Of a stretch of DNA of 62,527 nt, positions 52,208 to 60,541 are shown piece by piece. A model generated the notes under the pieces. That model did no database searches, was not told where the DNA came from, and saw only the letters and a program-made list of their open reading frames with translations. This DNA comes from Bdellovibrionaceae bacterium UBA2351. GTDB taxonomy: Bacteria > Bdellovibrionota > Bdellovibrionia > Bdellovibrionales > Bdellovibrionaceae. Both the position numbers and the translations under genes were made by a program. The DNA is taken from positions 1 to 62,527 of the forward strand of contig DDTZ01000046.1 in the NCBI GenBank assembly GCA_002344565.1, in the 5' to 3' direction. Position 1 is the stretch's first letter, and each line of letters starts with the position of its first letter.

Positions 52208-52233
52208 ATCACCGAACGATCCCCCACGAAATG

Positions 52234-52266
52234 AAAAACCCCGTAAGCCTTGCGACCTACGGGGTT
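52234..52266 (-). terminator. Terminator of the DsbA-like gene
   Basis: On the minus strand, AACCCCGTA and TACGGGGTT (52258-52266 with 52237-52245) form a perfect 9-bp stem with a 12-base loop, followed by a T run (A run 52234-52238 on the plus strand). Confidence 0.85.
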
Positions 52267-52300
52267 CCCCCTCATTAACAAATTTATATTTTACCGAAAA

Positions 52301-53080
52301 TTATTTCTTAGCTAAATGCTTATCAATAACATCTTTGAATTCGCTAAATGGCAGAGCTCCACGAAGTGAAATTCCGTTTACGATGAAACCAGGAGTCCCG
52401 CGGATACCGAATTTTTGTGCTTCTTCCATGTCTGCTTGGATACGCTTAGAGATTTTTTCGTCGTTTAAATCCTTCTCTAATTTACCCATGTTAGCACCAA
52501 CTTCTTTAGCTACTTTTTTCAAGAAGCCTTCTTTTCCAGATTTAAGTTCGCCTTGGTTTTCGAAAACTTTATCGTGGAATTTTTCAGCTTTACCATGATC
52601 TTGTAAAGCAATGGCTTCGTAGTAACGAGCCGCAGGTTCAGCCATTGGATGGAAATCTAAAGGTAAGTGTTTGAATAATACACGTACTTTATCGCCATAT
52701 TCGGCTTTAACTTGTTTTACAGTTTGGTAACCACGAGAACAGTATGGGCACTCGAAATCAGAGTATTCAACGATAGTAATAGGCGCATCTTTTTTGCCGA
52801 AGATAACGCGTGTTTCGTCGATTTCTGGTTTAAGTGGGTTAGCATATTCAGCATCACGTTGTTGCTTTTCATCGTTAGCCATTTTCTCTTGTTGTTTTTT
52901 CTGAGCTTCTTGAGCCGCTTTGTTTACGACTTCGATAAATTTCTCAGGATCTTTTTCGATCGCAACGAACATGATAGATGGATCTTTTTCTACAGCTTCT
53001 TTAAGTTGTTTTGCCGATGGTGCACATTGTACTAATACAAACGCGCCAGCAACCAAGACTAGTTTCATTAAATTTTTCAA
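52301..53080 (-). CDS. DsbA-family thiol oxidoreductase lipoprotein
   Basis: A 259-residue predicted lipoprotein of the DsbA/thioredoxin fold. From TTG ending at 53080 (GGAGG 6 bases ahead) it reads into a signal peptide with lipobox LVQC (Cys19). A helical spacer (30-85) then leads to the thioredoxin fold with CPYC at 111-114 and the cis-Pro loop GTPGF near 231. DSBA_Thioredoxin_4-type proteins (like Salmonella ScsC or BdbD) oxidise or isomerise disulfides in the periplasm. It has its own terminator. No DsbB-like partner is in the window. Confidence 0.88.
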   Translation of the reverse strand: MKNLMKLVLVAGAFVLVQCAPSAKQLKEAVEKDPSIMFVAIEKDPEKFIEVVNKAAQEAQKKQQEKMANDEKQQRDAEYANPLKPEIDETRVIFGKKDAPITIVEYSDFECPYCSRGYQTVKQVKAEYGDKVRVLFKHLPLDFHPMAEPAARYYEAIALQDHGKAEKFHDKVFENQGELKSGKEGFLKKVAKEVGANMGKLEKDLNDEKISKRIQADMEEAQKFGIRGTPGFIVNGISLRGALPFSEFKDVIDKHLAKK

Positions 53081-53284
53081 ATTATCCTCCGTATTTAGTG
53101 AACTTTTTCATTCAAAATAGTTTTGCATCTTTCAGATTAATTAGGAATCAAAAAGACTTGAATCGTCGCGACAAACTTCCCAGCCCTAAGTCTTTGACGG
53201 AAAACTATCCTCAATTTTCGTTGGAAAAAGCCGATACAACACCGTTACCTCTTAGTAATCAACACGAACAACCGAGAAAGAGAT

Positions 53285-53920
53285 ATGAAAGCATTATTTG
53301 TAACCATAATATTGGCACTCAATTCACAAGCTGGACTTTTGTATACCTATAACCAACTAACGCTGAAAGATTTGGATCAAATGAGTGCGTTAGTAAAAAA
53401 CAAACTTAAAGAGTCCAAAAGCGCCGACGCCGGTAAAGTCGTGCCGATAAAAGAGGGACTTCAGGCCGTATTTAGTCGTCCAAATGCTGACGATATGATC
53501 GAGAAAATTTCTCCACCGTTAAGAACAGCGCTTGAGCAAGAAGATGCGACTGAAAAGGTTTTCACTGACCTCGTAACAGAAGCTATCAACGCCCTTACAA
53601 ATACACGCAATTTCAAAAAAGAAGTTCAAGTTACGTACGCAATATTTTTGGAGAACGTAATTTCTGAGTTTAAACCAAACTTAAAGAAAGAAAGTTTTGA
53701 ATATAAAATTGTAAAAAGAATTGCAGATAGTTCTATTGAATTAACAAAGGACGCCCAGAAAGATCGCAAGCTTCGTTTGATGCAAGAAAGTGCATCGCCA
53801 AGTATGATTGCGAAAAAAGTGCTAGAAGATTTTGAAGAAAAATTAAAAGCACCTCCGTTGCCAGAGGTGGAGCCGGCTCCGCTTACTGAAGACGACGTGC
53901 GAGGTCCAGAAACCCCATGA
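53285..53920 (+). CDS. Exported helical protein, Pro-rich C-terminus
   Basis: A 211-residue exported protein. The signal peptide MKALFVTIILALNSQAG is followed by a helical Lys/Glu-rich domain (LTLKDLDQMSALVKNKLKES, KIVKRIADSSIELTKDA) and a Pro/Glu-rich C-terminal tail (APPLPEVEPAPL). GAGAAAGAG precedes ATG 53285. It overlaps the next gene by 4 bases (ATGA), so the two are translationally coupled. No family recognised. Confidence 0.6.
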   Translation: MKALFVTIILALNSQAGLLYTYNQLTLKDLDQMSALVKNKLKESKSADAGKVVPIKEGLQAVFSRPNADDMIEKISPPLRTALEQEDATEKVFTDLVTEAINALTNTRNFKKEVQVTYAIFLENVISEFKPNLKKESFEYKIVKRIADSSIELTKDAQKDRKLRLMQESASPSMIAKKVLEDFEEKLKAPPLPEVEPAPLTEDDVRGPETP

Positions 53921-54867
53921 AGATAGTGAGTGTTATCGTTTTTACTAGTACGTTTGCGGCGGCTCAAGCGCAGACAGATTATATGGCTCTTTTAGCGGGG
54001 GTCATAGCTGCCAGTTCATCCATCACTAGTTACAACGCGGCAGAGGTCGCACCTTCGTATACCTGCGCGTATGAGCCCGTTCCTCAAAAAATTGAACCGC
54101 AAGTCGATGTGACGGGTCGAGAACAAGCAAAACCGGCAGATATAAAAACGAATACGGCTTTTTTATCTGATGATAACCCGAACAAGACAAACCTTATGCA
54201 GCAAGCTTGCACAAGCGAAACAAACTCGGACATTTTAGATAAGTGTATTCCATCCTTTTCCGACAAATTAAAGCGAGGGGAAATTAGCTTTGAGCAGATC
54301 CAAAAAATGCCACATGAAGGTTTTCATATTCGTGGTCACAATAAAAGTATCGAGCAGGCGCGTTCATGGGAATTTCACCATGAAAATCGTGCGAGACAAG
54401 ATATCGGCGTGACTGTGACGGATGGATACTATTTTGGACGAGGTAAAGCTTCGTCTTCTGAGCTGATGTTTTTTCCCCGCAAACAAGTACAACAGTATGT
54501 GCAAAAAGAAGGTGTTCTGGAAGTGACTCTATCAAACGGGGAATTGATGAAATTCAATTCAAAAACCGGTGCCATTGAATCTGGAGTATTAAAAGAAACA
54601 AAGGTAGTTCGTGGTAAAACGCCTAAGTTTACCTACGAAGGTACAGGTATCATGATCCAGATGGCAGGAATGGAAGGGGATGGGTTGAGTTTCAGGGAAA
54701 CTGCGACCAATGCGGTTATCACGAAGATGGGGCATAAACCGTGCGTAGTTCCTGCGTCTGAACTGTGGCCGCAGCGTAAAGGAAGCGGCGCAAACAACTT
54801 CCGATTTGCTACTGATGAAGGTCTTGACCAGTGGCTTAAAAAATCCAAATGCGGATTCAGTCTTTAA
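53917..54867 (+). CDS. Exported protein of unknown function
   Basis: A 316-residue exported protein coupled to the preceding gene by a 4-base overlap. The signal peptide MKIVSVIVFTSTFAAAQA is followed by a Pro-rich region, two Cys pairs (SYTCAYEP, MQQACTS, DKCIPSF) and a mixed alpha/beta domain with ends rich in Lys and Gly (MGHKPCVVPASELWPQRKGSG, split). No catalytic motif was recognised. The operon pair may encode an envelope complex; no more can be said. Confidence 0.55.
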   Translation: MKIVSVIVFTSTFAAAQAQTDYMALLAGVIAASSSITSYNAAEVAPSYTCAYEPVPQKIEPQVDVTGREQAKPADIKTNTAFLSDDNPNKTNLMQQACTSETNSDILDKCIPSFSDKLKRGEISFEQIQKMPHEGFHIRGHNKSIEQARSWEFHHENRARQDIGVTVTDGYYFGRGKASSSELMFFPRKQVQQYVQKEGVLEVTLSNGELMKFNSKTGAIESGVLKETKVVRGKTPKFTYEGTGIMIQMAGMEGDGLSFRETATNAVITKMGHKPCVVPASELWPQRKGSGANNFRFATDEGLDQWLKKSKCGFSL

Positions 54868-55002
54868 TTTTTCAGTCTCATTTTGACTCAAGTTTTTTTT
54901 TGAAATTCCGATCTGTGATGTAAGTAAGAAATTCGTGCTGAAGGAATCAGCTAAGAATTTCTAAGAATCACTAAATCCTTTGAAAGGAGTTCGGGGGTAA
55001 TT

Positions 55003-55281
55003 ATGTTTTTACAAGGAAATCTACAAAACGTTTTTGATGCACTTTACACTCTTGGCGCTATTGATCCAGTTCTTAAAAAAGATTGGAAACAAATGAATAG
55101 CGAATTCGAAAATCATATGGATATGGTGTACAGCGGTTTCCAAAAAATTAATTCATGTTCAAATGACTTCAACGTCCTACTTCAAGAAATGGGAAAAATG
55201 GACGAAAAAACGTTACAGTACTTAGCTATGGAGGTAGCTCGTGAATTCTGCGAGTATCAAGATCGTTCGAATCTTCAGTAG
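55003..55281 (+). CDS. Small cytoplasmic protein
   Basis: A 92-residue acidic helical protein with no signal peptide (FQGNLQNVFDALYTL-like start, then NHMDMVYSGFQKINS). A GGGGG ribosome-binding site precedes ATG 55003. The cupredoxin-like gene starts inside its last 41 bases in another frame, with its own GGAGG, so expression of the two is linked. No family recognised; similar small proteins are conserved-looking in bdellovibrios but I cannot confirm. Confidence 0.55.
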   Translation: MFLQGNLQNVFDALYTLGAIDPVLKKDWKQMNSEFENHMDMVYSGFQKINSCSNDFNVLLQEMGKMDEKTLQYLAMEVAREFCEYQDRSNLQ

Positions 55282-55738
55282 TGCTTTGGTTTTCTTTGGC
55301 ACGATGAGTGTTAAAGCCTGGGAAATCGATATGTCTCGTCGGCAGCTCGAATTTACTGAAGTCAAAGAAGTCGATCAATCAAATCGTGCTCCGGCTTCGG
55401 AAGCAAGTGTATTTGAATCTTTATTTGAGCCCACAGGTGCGACTCAAGACATTGTTATCTTGAATACCGATAAAGGCTTCGTTCCTGAAACAATTACGCT
55501 TAGAAAAAATCAAGTGTATCGTTTTCACGTAGTAAATGTGAATGAAAAGAACAAAAATATTAGCTTTAAGTTTGATGCTTTTTCAGAAAATCATAATACG
55601 GTTTTTGGTAAGCCAAAAGTTTTCCAGGTTCAGCCAAAACAAGATGGCATTTTTAGTTTCCACTGTCCAGAGACAGAGCTAAAAGGCAAAGTTGTGATTA
55701 TTAATTCTGAACGAGGCATTGCTACGAGCGGAAAATAA
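55241..55738 (+). CDS. Cupredoxin-like exported protein lacking copper ligands
   Basis: A 165-residue exported protein with a GTG start at 55241 (GGAGG at 55230-55234). The signal peptide (RIFSSALVFFGTMSVKA) leads into a cupredoxin-type beta-sandwich, KGFVPETITLRKNQVYRFHVVN and PKQDGIFSFHCPETELKGKVVI. In copper cupredoxins the first ligand His ('pHnf'), the His after CxxxH and the Met are conserved; here these positions are Phe/Ser, Glu/Thr and Leu, and only the Cys in HCPE remains. It therefore probably does not bind copper in the usual way. It is followed 10 bases later by the CpaF ATPase gene. Confidence 0.7.
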   Translation: MNSASIKIVRIFSSALVFFGTMSVKAWEIDMSRRQLEFTEVKEVDQSNRAPASEASVFESLFEPTGATQDIVILNTDKGFVPETITLRKNQVYRFHVVNVNEKNKNISFKFDAFSENHNTVFGKPKVFQVQPKQDGIFSFHCPETELKGKVVIINSERGIATSGK

Positions 55739-55748
55739 GGAAAGTACT

Positions 55749-56849
55749 GTGACAACCATCAGTAGTGTTTTCGATGATGCAATTAAACAGAATATGGCCG
55801 TGATTTGGCCATTCATGGAAGATCCGCAAGTATCGGAAATCTTAATCAATGGTCCCGAAGAAATCTTCGTGGAAAAAAAAGGAAAGCTAGAGCGTGTTCC
55901 TGCTCGATTTCCTGATGATGATGTGTTGTTGGCAGCAGTAAATTCTATCGCACAAAGTGTTGGTCGTCGTATCAACGAAGAAAATCCTCGTTTAGATGCT
56001 CGTTTGAAAAATGGTTCGCGTATTGCGGCAGTTATCAAGCCATGTTCTCTTAAGGGAACAATCGTAAGTATTCGGAAATTCACTCAAGCTAAAATTTCTT
56101 GGAATGACTATGTCAAATTAGCTCTGTCGCCAAAAGGAGCTTTGTTTTTAGCCATATGCATGCGCCTAGGTAAAAACATTATCGTCAGTGGTGGAACGGG
56201 CTCCGGTAAAACAACCTTGCTTACTTTGTTGTGCGGACATATTCCCCCAGGTCAGCGTATTATCTGTATCGAAGACTCAAATGAATTGAAAATTAATTAT
56301 GAACATGTGGTTTTCTTTGAAACTCGACAAGCCGACGCTCACGGTAAGGGTGAAGTTTCGATGAAGGATCTGTTAAAATCGTCTTTACGCTTGCGTCCCG
56401 ATCGCATTATCGTGGGTGAAGTTCGTGCCTCAGAGGCGATCGAGCTAATTAATGCCATGAATACTGGCCATAAAGGTTGCATGGGAACTGTGCATGCGAA
56501 TACTCCCGATGACGCTATTATTCGTTTAGAAGCTCTTGCTCAAAGCGGCGAAGCCCAAATCAGTGAAAAGGCATTGCGGTCGCAGGTATCATCGGCAGTT
56601 GATATCATCATTCAAGTAAATCGCTTGTCTGATGGATCTCGCCGAGTCACTGAAATCAGCCAGGTTCGTGGTTTTCTACCTGATGGCTCGTATAACGTAG
56701 TGCCATTGTTCAAGATTCCGCGACTTGTTAAAAAAGGCGATAAGCTCGAGGGGACGCTTGAACCCACACAAAATAAACCGTCCTTTTACAACGAGATCAT
56801 CGATAACAACCTTTTATTCGATAAAGATCTGTTCGTGCCTTCGAAATAG
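55749..56849 (+). CDS. cpaF: CpaF/TadA-type secretion ATPase
   Basis: A 366-residue hexameric ATPase of the type II/IV secretion superfamily (CpaF/TadA branch), which powers tight-adherence (Flp) pili. Walker A GGTGSGKT at 148-155; the downstream IICIEDSNELKI, RPDRIIVGEVRASEAIELI (Walker B/Asp box) and GHKGCMGTVHANTPDDA (His box) are intact. The GTG start at 55749 is chosen because AAGGAAAG is 4 bases ahead and the longer frame would overlap the previous gene's end. No other Flp/Tad genes (CpaB, CpaC, TadB/C) are adjacent, so it is an orphan ATPase here. Confidence 0.9.
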   Translation: MTTISSVFDDAIKQNMAVIWPFMEDPQVSEILINGPEEIFVEKKGKLERVPARFPDDDVLLAAVNSIAQSVGRRINEENPRLDARLKNGSRIAAVIKPCSLKGTIVSIRKFTQAKISWNDYVKLALSPKGALFLAICMRLGKNIIVSGGTGSGKTTLLTLLCGHIPPGQRIICIEDSNELKINYEHVVFFETRQADAHGKGEVSMKDLLKSSLRLRPDRIIVGEVRASEAIELINAMNTGHKGCMGTVHANTPDDAIIRLEALAQSGEAQISEKALRSQVSSAVDIIIQVNRLSDGSRRVTEISQVRGFLPDGSYNVVPLFKIPRLVKKGDKLEGTLEPTQNKPSFYNEIIDNNLLFDKDLFVPSK

Positions 56850-56930
56850 GCTATGTTTGAATTGCGTTAAGAAGAAAGAAAAATTAAGAAATCCATAGAC
56901 TTAGGTTGTCCAGGCAGATTAAATACCCGT

Positions 56931-57902
56931 GTGTTATTTAGCTGCAAAATTTCTAATGCGTTTATTAAATATCTCGAGTCGAAAAATGAAGATTTATCTT
57001 TTGTGTACGACTCAGCTGATTTTCCTATTGATCTTATTCAGGATCCGTCGGCATGGATTTCTGCACCTGATTTAGAGTTTCTAATTTCTAAAATCGTAAA
57101 TCAACCATTCAAAGAACGAACGATGGACTTGGTTCGCGAAGTCGGTCACGAAACACCTAATCTGCATGCATGGGGTGTTTTAGATAGTGTTTTGAAAATG
57201 ATCGCGCATCCTCGTGAGGTCTTCAGTCAGCCGGATCGTTTTATTTCGTATTTTATTTCGCCAGAACCGCCAATTGAAAATTTAGTTCGTACCAGTCATT
57301 CGATTGCATTTGATTTACCGTTGATCGCAGAACAGTACCCACTGGTTTCAAAATATTTGATGTCTGCATTTGAAGCGCTTCCGCTTTATACAGGGAAATC
57401 TTTGGGACAGTGTTCGTGGGAACATATTCATGTCAAGATCAACTGGCCTAGCGAAAGTGAAACGCTGGTGAAGAATGAAGCTCAGTCGGCGCATCTGAGT
57501 CCGACATTCATGCAAAATATCATCGAAGAGTTACAAACAAATCAAAAAAACCTAGAAGAAAAAAATCGCGAGCTGATGCAAAAAAATCTGCAACTTTTGA
57601 ATGCGCAGAAAGAATTAAGCAAAAGCAATCTTGGTGCATCGACCGATATCGAACAAATTCAATTAAAAATATACGTGAATAACGATTTGGATTTAAATCA
57701 GATCAGCCAGAACTTGGCTCGTCTTCATGACTACATGGTCCGTGCACAGCAGCTAATTACCATGCTTACGGGCCAGATCAAAATGAACTCTGGTATCAAA
57801 GAAGTCATGAGGCGTATCGATTGGGACCACGTGAAGTCTCAATATCCCGTCACCATACTTGAAAGTATGGAAGCCTTGCGAAAGTTACAAAAGAAAAATT
57901 AA
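56931..57902 (+). CDS. Sensor-like protein with C-terminal coiled coil
   Basis: A 323-residue cytoplasmic protein. The N-terminal 190 residues (ISAPDLEFLISKIVNQPF, HPREVFSQPDRFI, YLMSAFEALPLYTG) faintly resemble the arabinose-binding-type N domain of some AraC regulators, but no HTH follows. Instead a long coiled coil (residues about 200-240, NQKNLEEKNRELMQKNLQL) and a conserved-looking C-terminal segment end the protein. The GTG start at 56931 has no clear ribosome-binding site. It sits between cpaF and eno and could sense a ligand and signal by dimerisation; this is inference. Confidence 0.5.
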   Translation: MLFSCKISNAFIKYLESKNEDLSFVYDSADFPIDLIQDPSAWISAPDLEFLISKIVNQPFKERTMDLVREVGHETPNLHAWGVLDSVLKMIAHPREVFSQPDRFISYFISPEPPIENLVRTSHSIAFDLPLIAEQYPLVSKYLMSAFEALPLYTGKSLGQCSWEHIHVKINWPSESETLVKNEAQSAHLSPTFMQNIIEELQTNQKNLEEKNRELMQKNLQLLNAQKELSKSNLGASTDIEQIQLKIYVNNDLDLNQISQNLARLHDYMVRAQQLITMLTGQIKMNSGIKEVMRRIDWDHVKSQYPVTILESMEALRKLQKKN

Positions 57903-57916
57903 TTAGGAGATAGAGT

Positions 57917-59188
57917 ATGCCAGTTATTCAAAAAGTTCATGCAAGAGAAATTCTAGACAGCCGTGGAAACCCAACAGTTGAAGTTGAAATTACAACTGAA
58001 AATGGATTCATCGGTCGTGCTGCTGTCCCATCAGGCGCGTCAACAGGTGCTCATGAAGCGTGTGAATTGCGCGATGGCGAAAAGAACAGATTCCTTGGTA
58101 AAGGCGTAAAAAAGGCCGTGTCTCATGTTAAAGAAAGAATCGCTCCTGAACTAGTCGGCATGCATGTGGATGAGCAAGTTCAGATCGATAAATTTTTACG
58201 CGAATTAGACGGAACGGAAAATAAAACTAACTTAGGTGCGAATTCAATCCTTGGTGTTTCATTGGCGTGTGCACGTGCCGCTAGTATGGAACATGGTATG
58301 CCTTTGTACCGTTATATTGGTGGTTCTCAATCTCATAAATTACCAGTACCGTTGATGAACGTGTTGAACGGCGGTGCGCATGCGAATAACGGTCTTGATA
58401 TTCAAGAATTCATGATCGTTCCTACTGTTAAGAATTCGTTTTCTGAATCTATCCGAGCAGGTTCAGAAATTTTCCATACGCTGAAAAAAATCCTAGGCAA
58501 AAAAGGTTTATCAACGGCAGTGGGTGATGAGGGCGGTTTTGCTCCAGTATTAAAATCAAACCAAGAAGCGATGGATTTATTGATGGAAGCGATCTTGGAT
58601 GCAGGTTACGAACCGGGCCAAAACGTATTCTTAGCATTAGACGTGGCGGCTACTGAAATGTTCAGTGATGGTAAATACAAATGGGAAAAAAACGTAATCA
58701 CGCCGGCTCAATTGCAAGACGTGTATCGTACATGGTCTGAAAAATATCCTTTAATCAGTATCGAAGACGGATTTTCTGAAGATGATTGGGCTTCATGGCA
58801 AACGTGCACTCAGCAGTTGGGTTCAACACTTCAGTTAGTCGGTGATGATTTATTCGTTACAAATCCTAAGCGTTTAAAACAAGGTATTGAAAAGAAAACA
58901 GCGAATGCGCTACTAGTTAAAGTAAACCAAATCGGAACATTAACTGAAACGTCAGATGCCATTCAATTAGCGCAAAGAAATAAATATAAAACAGTGATGT
59001 CACACAGAAGCGGCGAAACAGAAGATTCAATCATTGCTGATCTTGCGGTGGCATTCAACTGTCATCAAATTAAAACAGGAAGTTTGTGCCGTTCAGAAAG
59101 AACGGCTAAGTACAATCAACTTTTAAGAATTGAAGAAGAGCTGGGTGAAGCTGGTTGGTACTGGGACAAACTAGCGTTCTCTAAATAA
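57917..59188 (+). CDS. eno: Enolase
   Basis: A 423-residue glycolytic enzyme converting 2-phosphoglycerate to phosphoenolpyruvate. ARAASMEHGMPLYRYIGG, GGAHANNGLDIQEFM, GDEGGFAP (flexible loop), and SHRSGETEDSIIADL with the catalytic residues are typical; length is normal. A GGAGATAGAGT ribosome-binding site precedes ATG 57917. It stands 14 bases after the sensor-like gene. The next gene converges 3 bases away. Confidence 0.97.
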   Translation: MPVIQKVHAREILDSRGNPTVEVEITTENGFIGRAAVPSGASTGAHEACELRDGEKNRFLGKGVKKAVSHVKERIAPELVGMHVDEQVQIDKFLRELDGTENKTNLGANSILGVSLACARAASMEHGMPLYRYIGGSQSHKLPVPLMNVLNGGAHANNGLDIQEFMIVPTVKNSFSESIRAGSEIFHTLKKILGKKGLSTAVGDEGGFAPVLKSNQEAMDLLMEAILDAGYEPGQNVFLALDVAATEMFSDGKYKWEKNVITPAQLQDVYRTWSEKYPLISIEDGFSEDDWASWQTCTQQLGSTLQLVGDDLFVTNPKRLKQGIEKKTANALLVKVNQIGTLTETSDAIQLAQRNKYKTVMSHRSGETEDSIIADLAVAFNCHQIKTGSLCRSERTAKYNQLLRIEEELGEAGWYWDKLAFSK

Positions 59189-59191
59189 ATT

Positions 59192-59608
59192 TCAGTTCCA
59201 AATTTCCAGTGACTCAATACCTACGTTATTGAGCGCTGGAATCGCTTTGTTTACAGGTTTACAAACACCGCGTGAGCTTAAAAATTGATGCATAGAAGCA
59301 GCTCTATCATAAGTTAATTTTCCATCTTTTCTAAATTTCTTAACAATTCCATTTTCAAATGCAAAACCACGGAACGAATTAAAGTGGTATCCTTTCTTGT
59401 CAGCACATGGGTTTTTTACAAAACGAATTTTTTGGGAATTATTAAGAATATTATAATTCCGGTTATAGGCTTCGATCGCATCAGTGCTGGTTTCTTCTTG
59501 AGCAATTACCGTCGGCGTAGCGTCTGCAGCAGATGAAGTGTTTTGAGCTTCGTTAGCAAAGGCGCTAAATGCAAAAACAAAAATAGATACGATCAAATGA
59601 GCTTTCAT
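59192..59608 (-). CDS. Exported small protein with one Cys pair
   Basis: A 138-residue exported protein from the ATG ending at 59608 (GAGG ahead; a longer frame from 59671 lacks export logic). The signal peptide MKAHLIVSIFVFAFSAFA is followed by a helical and Asn/Tyr-rich region and a pair of Cys (FVKNPCADK and SRGVCKPV) that could form a disulfide. It converges on eno. No family recognised. Its upstream region is shared with the divergent Tsx-like gene. Confidence 0.55.
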   Translation of the reverse strand: MKAHLIVSIFVFAFSAFANEAQNTSSAADATPTVIAQEETSTDAIEAYNRNYNILNNSQKIRFVKNPCADKKGYHFNSFRGFAFENGIVKKFRKDGKLTYDRAASMHQFLSSRGVCKPVNKAIPALNNVGIESLEIWN

Positions 59609-59809
59609 GGAGGTCCTCTTTGTTAAAGTTTTAAACCATATAACAAATTTAGTTATGCAATCCGGGGCCATATATAAGCTTCAAATAAGGTCGTTTTCTA
59701 GGCGAAATATACAAAAAATGCTATGGAGCTGTCAAAAAAATGGTCACCCTCCTCACTAAGGAGTATACAACGAGAGTTCGTGTCTGACATAACGCTTTTA
59801 GGAGGACCT

Positions 59810-60538
59810 GTGAAATACATCGGTAAAATCTTTGTAATTGTGAGTGTTATTCTAGTTACTCAGTTAAGTAGAGCTGAGTATCAATGGGGCTTTGGCGATG
59901 TCAGCGTAAACTACTTGGATTGGGGTCGCGGTACTGAAAACAAATCCACAAAAACAGATTTTACTTATGTTGAACTTGAAGGCGGGGCTCAGCACACTTG
60001 GGGCGATCTTTACGGTTTCTTTGATATCGAGAATGTAGGTAAGACGGGTGGTGAGGTCCGTACGGCATCAAAGGCCGCGATAAATTTCTATCTAGGTAAT
60101 ACGAAATTTGGTTTGTATGCTCATCAATACACATTCAGTTCACTTGGCTTTGCAGAGCAGAATCGCGTGATTGGATTTGGTTATCTTTGGGCTGGTGATG
60201 GCTGGTGGTTTAAACCGTTTCTTGGTTTTCACGATGTGTCTCAAACATTCTATAGTGGATCCAATGGGTACATGGGTGGTTGGGTTTTCGGTTATAATTT
60301 TACCGCCTTTAAGCAGAGATTCTTTTTAGCTGATTGGCATGAAATTGAGTTCAATCGCAATGAAGCCTACGCGGCTGGTAACGGTGGACGTCGATCAAGC
60401 ACAAACGGGGCGCTTTCTATTTGGTGGTCGTATGATGCGAATCTATCGATCGGCCAACAATGGCGCTATGCCACTGACAAGTTAGGTACCGGCGGTGATA
60501 TGGCGGCTTGGATTTCTACCCTAAAATATTCGTATTAA
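59810..60538 (+). CDS. tsx: Tsx-like nucleoside-specific channel
   Basis: A 242-residue outer-membrane protein. The GTG start at 59810 (AGGAGG 4 bases ahead) opens into the signal peptide VKYIGKIFVIVSVILVTQLSRA. The mature start (YQWGFGDVSVNYLDWGRGT, then TDFTYVELEGGAQHTWGDLYGFFDIEN) is the typical Tsx family block, a nucleoside/deoxynucleoside and albicidin pore in E. coli. The C-terminus AAWISTLKYSY ends in an aromatic residue. The 59723 ATG extension is not supported. Uptake of prey-derived nucleosides would fit a predator; substrate not proven. Confidence 0.85.
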   Translation: MKYIGKIFVIVSVILVTQLSRAEYQWGFGDVSVNYLDWGRGTENKSTKTDFTYVELEGGAQHTWGDLYGFFDIENVGKTGGEVRTASKAAINFYLGNTKFGLYAHQYTFSSLGFAEQNRVIGFGYLWAGDGWWFKPFLGFHDVSQTFYSGSNGYMGGWVFGYNFTAFKQRFFLADWHEIEFNRNEAYAAGNGGRRSSTNGALSIWWSYDANLSIGQQWRYATDKLGTGGDMAAWISTLKYSY

Positions 60539-60541
60539 AAT

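Larger units (their letters stand above)
51757..52217. mobile_element. Inverted-repeat element with four-helix-bundle ORF
   Basis: Left arm 51767-51823 and right arm 52151-52207 are inverted copies of each other over 57 bp with one mismatch; extending outward to 51757 and 52217 gives 67 bp with four mismatches. The arms are made of degenerate GGTT units. Between them lies an ORF of the 23S rRNA intervening-sequence protein family. The transcript would fold into a long hairpin with the ORF in a ~330-nt loop, like the IVS elements found in 23S rRNA, but this one sits between two protein genes. No transposase; no clear target duplication seen. Confidence 0.75.

Noticed and set aside
52712..53035. 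Plus-strand ORF inside the DsbA-like gene
   Set aside because: It is antisense to a well supported gene with CPYC motif and lipobox; the translated sequence is Phe/Leu-rich low-complexity with no ribosome-binding site.
54589..54891. Minus-strand ORF overlapping the 316-residue exported protein
   Set aside because: Shadow frame; the plus-strand gene has a signal peptide, ribosome-binding context and coupling to its neighbour.
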